Shown piece after piece: positions 7,201 to 9,790 of a DNA stretch of 9,790 bases. The stretch is from CAIVAT01 sp037133475 (GTDB lineage: Bacteria > Bacteroidota > Bacteroidia > Bacteroidales > FEN-979): NCBI GenBank assembly GCA_037133475.1, contig JBAXOB010000076.1, forward strand, positions 1 to 9,790, written 5' to 3'. Under the pieces are notes generated by a model, which was not told the origin of the DNA, ran no database searches, and was given only the letters and a program-made list of their open reading frames with translations. The stretch's first letter is position 1, and each line of letters begins with the position of its first letter. Made by a program: the position numbers and the translations under genes.

Positions 7201-7884
7201 ATGAAAATTCTTCTGATCGAAGATGAAAAGGAATTATCAGGTTCCATTACCGAGTACCTGCAGAAAGAGAACTACCTATGCGAAGCTGTATTCAATTTTG
7301 AAGATGCAATTGAAAAGATCAACCTTTACGAGTATGACTGCATCATTGTCGACATCAACCTTCCTGACGGAAGCGGTCTCAATGTCATCAGGGAGCTGAA
7401 GAAGATCAAGTCGGAAACCGGGATTATCATTATTTCTGCGAAAAACTCCCTGGATGACAAGGTGGCAGGTCTTGAGATTGGAGCTGATGATTATCTCACC
7501 AAACCCTTTCACCTGCCCGAACTCAATGCCCGCGTCAAATCCATCATCCGGCGCCGGAGTTTCGGCGGGATCAACGAGATTATTTTTAATGACATCCAGA
7601 TATTACCCGAACAGATGGAGGTATTGGTCAACGGGCAACCACTGGTGCTGACCAAAAAAGAGTATGACCTGCTGATCTTTTTCATCTCCAACAAAGACAG
7701 GGTATTAACCAAGGAGGCCATTGCCGAGCATCTCTGGGGCGACGAGATGGATACAGCCGATTCATTTGATTTTATTTATACCCATATTAAAAACCTCCGG
7801 AAAAAGATCATGGAAAAGGGTGGCGAAGACTACATCCGGACCATTTACGGAATGGGCTATAAATTCACCGCCGCGGTGAACTAA
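7201..7884 (+). CDS. OmpR/PhoB-family response regulator
   Basis: A 227-residue DNA-binding response regulator, the usual length for the family. It takes phosphate from the partner kinase on Asp51 (motif VDINLP) and then binds DNA in the cytoplasm. Receiver domain (about 1-115): acidic pair Glu7/Asp8, phosphoacceptor Asp51, switch Ser79 (ISA, where Thr is also common) and Lys101 in the DDYLTKPF motif. The C-terminal winged helix (about 128-224) has the VLTKKEYDLL stretch, LWGDE and the closing RTIYGMGYKF typical of OmpR proteins. The ATG at 7201 is chosen because it gives the canonical MKILLIEDE start; an upstream TTG at 7150 adds 17 residues that fit no family. The kinase gene follows after 27 nt, so the two are almost certainly co-transcribed. 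The target promoters are not identified. Confidence 0.96.
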   Translation: MKILLIEDEKELSGSITEYLQKENYLCEAVFNFEDAIEKINLYEYDCIIVDINLPDGSGLNVIRELKKIKSETGIIIISAKNSLDDKVAGLEIGADDYLTKPFHLPELNARVKSIIRRRSFGGINEIIFNDIQILPEQMEVLVNGQPLVLTKKEYDLLIFFISNKDRVLTKEAIAEHLWGDEMDTADSFDFIYTHIKNLRKKIMEKGGEDYIRTIYGMGYKFTAAVN

Positions 7885-7899
7885 TCCACCTGCACCTAC

Positions 7900-7904
7900 A
7901 AGGA
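7900..7904 (+). promoter_or_regulatory. Shine-Dalgarno-like site of the kinase gene
   Basis: AAGGA lies 7 bases before the ATG at 7912, a good ribosome-binding spacing, and supports that start. Such sites are less consistently used in Bacteroidota than in other phyla. Confidence 0.45.
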
Positions 7905-7911
7905 TTTACTC

Positions 7912-9174
7912 ATGAAATTACTGACCCGTACATCCCGTTCCTACCTGCTTATCTCGGTGGGCGTATTTATCCTCAGCGGCCTGATTTTTTTCAGGATGCT
8001 CCATAATATTTTCGAGAAACAACTGGATGAAACACTTTTTGAAGAAAAACTGCTCATCGTTCAAACCATCAATGATTCCGACAGCGTTCCCGATTTCCGT
8101 TCTGTTTTCGGTCATATGATTGATATCACCATCCTGAATACACCGCGGCACAAGAATGAATATATACGCGATACCCTGATGTACGACAGCGACCAGGGGT
8201 CCTTTGCCACCTTTCGCCACCTGTTCGTGGAAAACACCTCCTATGAGAACAAGGGCTATACGATCAACATCTACAAACCCCTGCGGGATTCAGAAAAACT
8301 GATTGCCGAAATCGTGATCGCCGTGGCGCTTGTCTTTATTTTCCTCCTGTTCCTCCTTGTATGGGTAAATTATTTCATCGCCCGGCGCGTCTGGATACCA
8401 TTTTACCGAACGATTAACAACCTGAGCCATTATGAGATCAACCAGGAGAAACCGCTGAACCTGCCCAAAACGGATATCCATGAATTTAACCTGCTCAACC
8501 AGGCGCTTGAAAAAATGTCGAAAAAAATAAGGCAGGACTATATCAACCTGAAAGAATTCAATGAAAATGCAGCCCACGAACTTCTTACACCCATTGCAAT
8601 CATTAAATCCAAGCTGGAACTGCTTATACAGCGGGAAGATCTTGACGAGCAACAACTTAAGCTGATCAGTGCGGTTTTTGATGCCACCACGCGCATGTCA
8701 AAGCTCAACCAGGGTCTCCTGCTGATCTCCAAAATTGAAAATAACCAGTTCAGCCAAACCGAAAACATTAACCTGGAACAGATTCTGGATAAAACCCTGG
8801 AACATTTCGAGGAGATGATAGAACACCTTGAAATCAAGATTTCAAAAAAGTATTACCAGCCCTTCGTGGTGAATATGAACAGGACCCTCGCTGAGATTCT
8901 GATTACCAACCTGATATCCAATGCAATCAGGCATAATATACATTCCGGAACGATAGAAATAACCCTGGATGCCGATTCTGTTTCCATTGCCAATTCGGGG
9001 CTGCCCCTGAAAACCGATCCTGCAAAATTGTTCGAAAGATTTAAAAAATCGGAAAACAATCCTGATTCTGTAGGACTTGGACTCTCCATCGTACAAAAAA
9101 TCGCACTTCTTTACCAGATGAACATCTCCTATGATTACCGTGATGGATATCATAAATTAAAAATTTCTTTATAA
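7912..9174 (+). CDS. Sensor histidine kinase (HisKA/HATPase_c), partner of the OmpR-type regulator
   Basis: A 420-residue inner-membrane kinase that senses an unidentified signal and phosphorylates the regulator encoded just upstream. Membrane segments lie at about 11-29 and 132-155, with a periplasmic domain of about 100 residues between them. The linker at 156-205 is where a HAMP domain would sit, but no clear HAMP is recognised. The HisKA helix pair (about 212-277) carries the phosphorylated His222 in AAHELLTP. The HATPase_c domain (about 320-420) has the N box with Asn333 and Asn337, a G1-like box at ANSG (359-363), an F box LFERFKKS (373-380) and the G2 box GLGLSIV (388-394). Two oddities: Leu225 stands where Arg or Gln is usual in the H box, and Asn361 stands where Asp is usual in G1. 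The length fits a compact Bacteroidota kinase. The signal could be metal, envelope stress or peptide; nothing decides it. Confidence 0.95.
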   Translation: MKLLTRTSRSYLLISVGVFILSGLIFFRMLHNIFEKQLDETLFEEKLLIVQTINDSDSVPDFRSVFGHMIDITILNTPRHKNEYIRDTLMYDSDQGSFATFRHLFVENTSYENKGYTINIYKPLRDSEKLIAEIVIAVALVFIFLLFLLVWVNYFIARRVWIPFYRTINNLSHYEINQEKPLNLPKTDIHEFNLLNQALEKMSKKIRQDYINLKEFNENAAHELLTPIAIIKSKLELLIQREDLDEQQLKLISAVFDATTRMSKLNQGLLLISKIENNQFSQTENINLEQILDKTLEHFEEMIEHLEIKISKKYYQPFVVNMNRTLAEILITNLISNAIRHNIHSGTIEITLDADSVSIANSGLPLKTDPAKLFERFKKSENNPDSVGLGLSIVQKIALLYQMNISYDYRDGYHKLKISL

Positions 9175-9211
9175 AAAGAATCATCTCCAGATTTCCAACA
9201 GATTCTCACCT

Positions 9212-9219
9212 CACCTTTG
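9212..9219 (+). promoter_or_regulatory. Candidate Bacteroidota -7 element before the PepSY-like gene
   Basis: CACCTTTG matches the TAnnTTTG consensus at all but the first base and is followed by CACC, a context often seen with strong Bacteroidota promoters. A start near 9226 would give a leader of about 28 nt before the ATG at 9254. The -33 element is poor: only TTTC at 9192-9195, with a short 16-base spacing. It suggests the PepSY-like gene may have its own promoter besides read-through from the kinase gene. Confidence 0.35.
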
Positions 9220-9253
9220 CACCATAAAATTTACATCCCCTGTGGAGACAAAA

Positions 9254-9556
9254 ATGATGAAAAAAGTTTTGATGATATTTTTTCTTGGGATTTTCAGCTC
9301 CCTGATTTTTGCTCAAACCAAAACTGAGTTAAAGACCACGGAACTTCAGAAGCCTATTTCGGAATATATATCGAAAAACTTCACAGGATATACCATTGTA
9401 AAAGCCTTCAAGGTAGATGCCAAAGGGATCATCACGTTTGATGTGTGTGTTTCAAAGGATAAAAATCACGAAAAACTCTTTTTTGATAAGGATGGAAAAT
9501 TCGTCCGCAAAGAGACCTGTTCAAATGAGTGTTGCCAGGATACCATAAAAAAATAA
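9254..9556 (+). CDS. Small exported PepSY-like protein with C-terminal Cys cluster
   Basis: A 100-residue protein with a clear signal peptide (MMKKVLMIFFLGIFSSLIFA, probable cleavage after Ala20), leaving about 80 mature residues in the periplasm or outside. The ATG at 9254 is preferred; 9257 is also possible, and an in-frame GTG at 9242 would only lengthen the n-region. The mature part fits the PepSY-like pattern of Bacteroidota secreted proteins: a helix (LQKPISEYISKNFTGY), then strands through IVKAFKV, GIITFDVCV and KLFFDKDGKFV. Such proteins often lie beside two-component systems; their role is uncertain, with peptidase inhibition or signal modulation proposed for the wider PepSY family. 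Unusual here are Cys65 and the tail CSNECC (Cys89, Cys93, Cys94), which could form disulfides or bind metal. It lies 79 nt after the kinase gene and is more AT-rich than it. Confidence 0.8.
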   Translation: MMKKVLMIFFLGIFSSLIFAQTKTELKTTELQKPISEYISKNFTGYTIVKAFKVDAKGIITFDVCVSKDKNHEKLFFDKDGKFVRKETCSNECCQDTIKK

Positions 9557-9603
9557 TCCAGTTTATTAATTATCAAATCGTTTCACCTTAAAATCAAAAA
9601 ACA

Positions 9604-9790
9604 ATGAAAAAAGTAATGTTAATCGCCATCGCTGCCATGTTCAGCATGACCATGTTTGCTCAGACTCAGGAAAAAGCCAAACCAGCTGAAAAGAAAAAAG
9701 AACCTGCAAAAACCGAAGCTGCAAAGCCGGCCGCTACCAAGGAAACTGCAAAACCTGCAACCAAGGAAACTGCAAAACCTGCAACCAAGG
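9604..9790 (+). CDS. Exported Lys/Ala/Pro-rich repeat protein, 5' end only
   Basis: The frame is open from the ATG at 9604 to the window edge (62 codons, no stop). The first 19 residues (MKKVMLIAIAAMFSMTMFA) form a signal peptide very like that of the preceding gene, both followed by Gln-Thr. The mature part is low-complexity and rich in Lys, Ala, Pro, Glu and Thr (EKAKPAEKKKEPAKTEAAKP), passing into exact repeats of TKETAKPA. It would be a strongly charged, probably unstructured periplasmic or surface protein, perhaps a spacer or an interaction partner of envelope polymers. No folded domain is visible in the part present. The gene lies 47 nt after the PepSY-like gene and may share its transcript. 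Confidence 0.7.
   Translation, partial: MKKVMLIAIAAMFSMTMFAQTQEKAKPAEKKKEPAKTEAAKPAATKETAKPATKETAKPATK
9736..9790 (+). repeat. Perfect 24-bp tandem repeat, truncated by the window end
   Basis: Two identical 24-bp units (9736-9759 and 9760-9783), each encoding TKETAKPA, are followed by the first 7 bases of a third. A degenerate relative (EAAKPA) lies just upstream. The period is a multiple of three, so copy-number change would keep the frame. The total copy number cannot be seen. Confidence 0.9.

Noticed and set aside
9242..9253. GTG start for the PepSY-like protein
   Set aside because: It adds only four residues before two consecutive ATGs that begin a standard signal peptide.
9557..9603. 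Terminator or clear promoter between the two small exported genes
   Set aside because: The AT-rich gap has no stable hairpin and no good TAnnTTTG element; only TCACCTT resembles the upstream candidate, which is too little.

Overview
The window looks like a piece of a Bacteroidota chromosome, probably a free-living or anaerobic Bacteroidales-type lineage known from metagenomes. Four things point there: very large secreted proteins built from choice-of-anchor L, PKD/Ig-like and FISUMP (Fibrobacter succinogenes major paralogous) domains; a Bacteroidota-style sensor kinase; small PepSY-like secreted proteins with signal peptides ending FAQ; and weak Shine-Dalgarno sites with promoter-like TAnnTTTG elements. 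The lineage is inferred from domain style only; no marker gene is present. All genes are on the + strand.

Positions 1-7145 hold a tandem set of three cell-surface/secreted proteins that all end in the same FISUMP module: a 3' fragment (to 296), a 1010-residue protein (394-3426) and a 1224-residue protein (3471-7145). The two complete ones share a C-terminal cassette of about 288 residues (one Ig-like domain followed by FISUMP). Their N-terminal parts are unrelated: an unrecognised His-containing segment plus a Cys-rich beta domain in the second, and choice-of-anchor L, a Calx-beta-like segment and five PKD-like repeats in the third. None shows a recognisable type IX secretion sorting tail.

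Positions 7201-9174 encode a two-component system: an OmpR-family response regulator followed 27 nt later by an HisKA-type sensor histidine kinase. After it come a small exported PepSY-like protein with a C-terminal cysteine cluster (9254-9556) and the start of an exported Lys/Ala/Pro-rich protein with perfect 24-bp tandem repeats (from 9604, running off the window). A plausible reading is that the two-component system controls these envelope proteins, but no operator shows this.

Base composition shifts visibly: the surface-protein genes are GC-richer (apart from the AT-richer 5' part of the second), the two-component genes are intermediate, and the last 600 bases are AT-rich. No RNA gene, insertion sequence, CRISPR array or origin was recognised. 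No intergenic gap exceeds about 100 bases.
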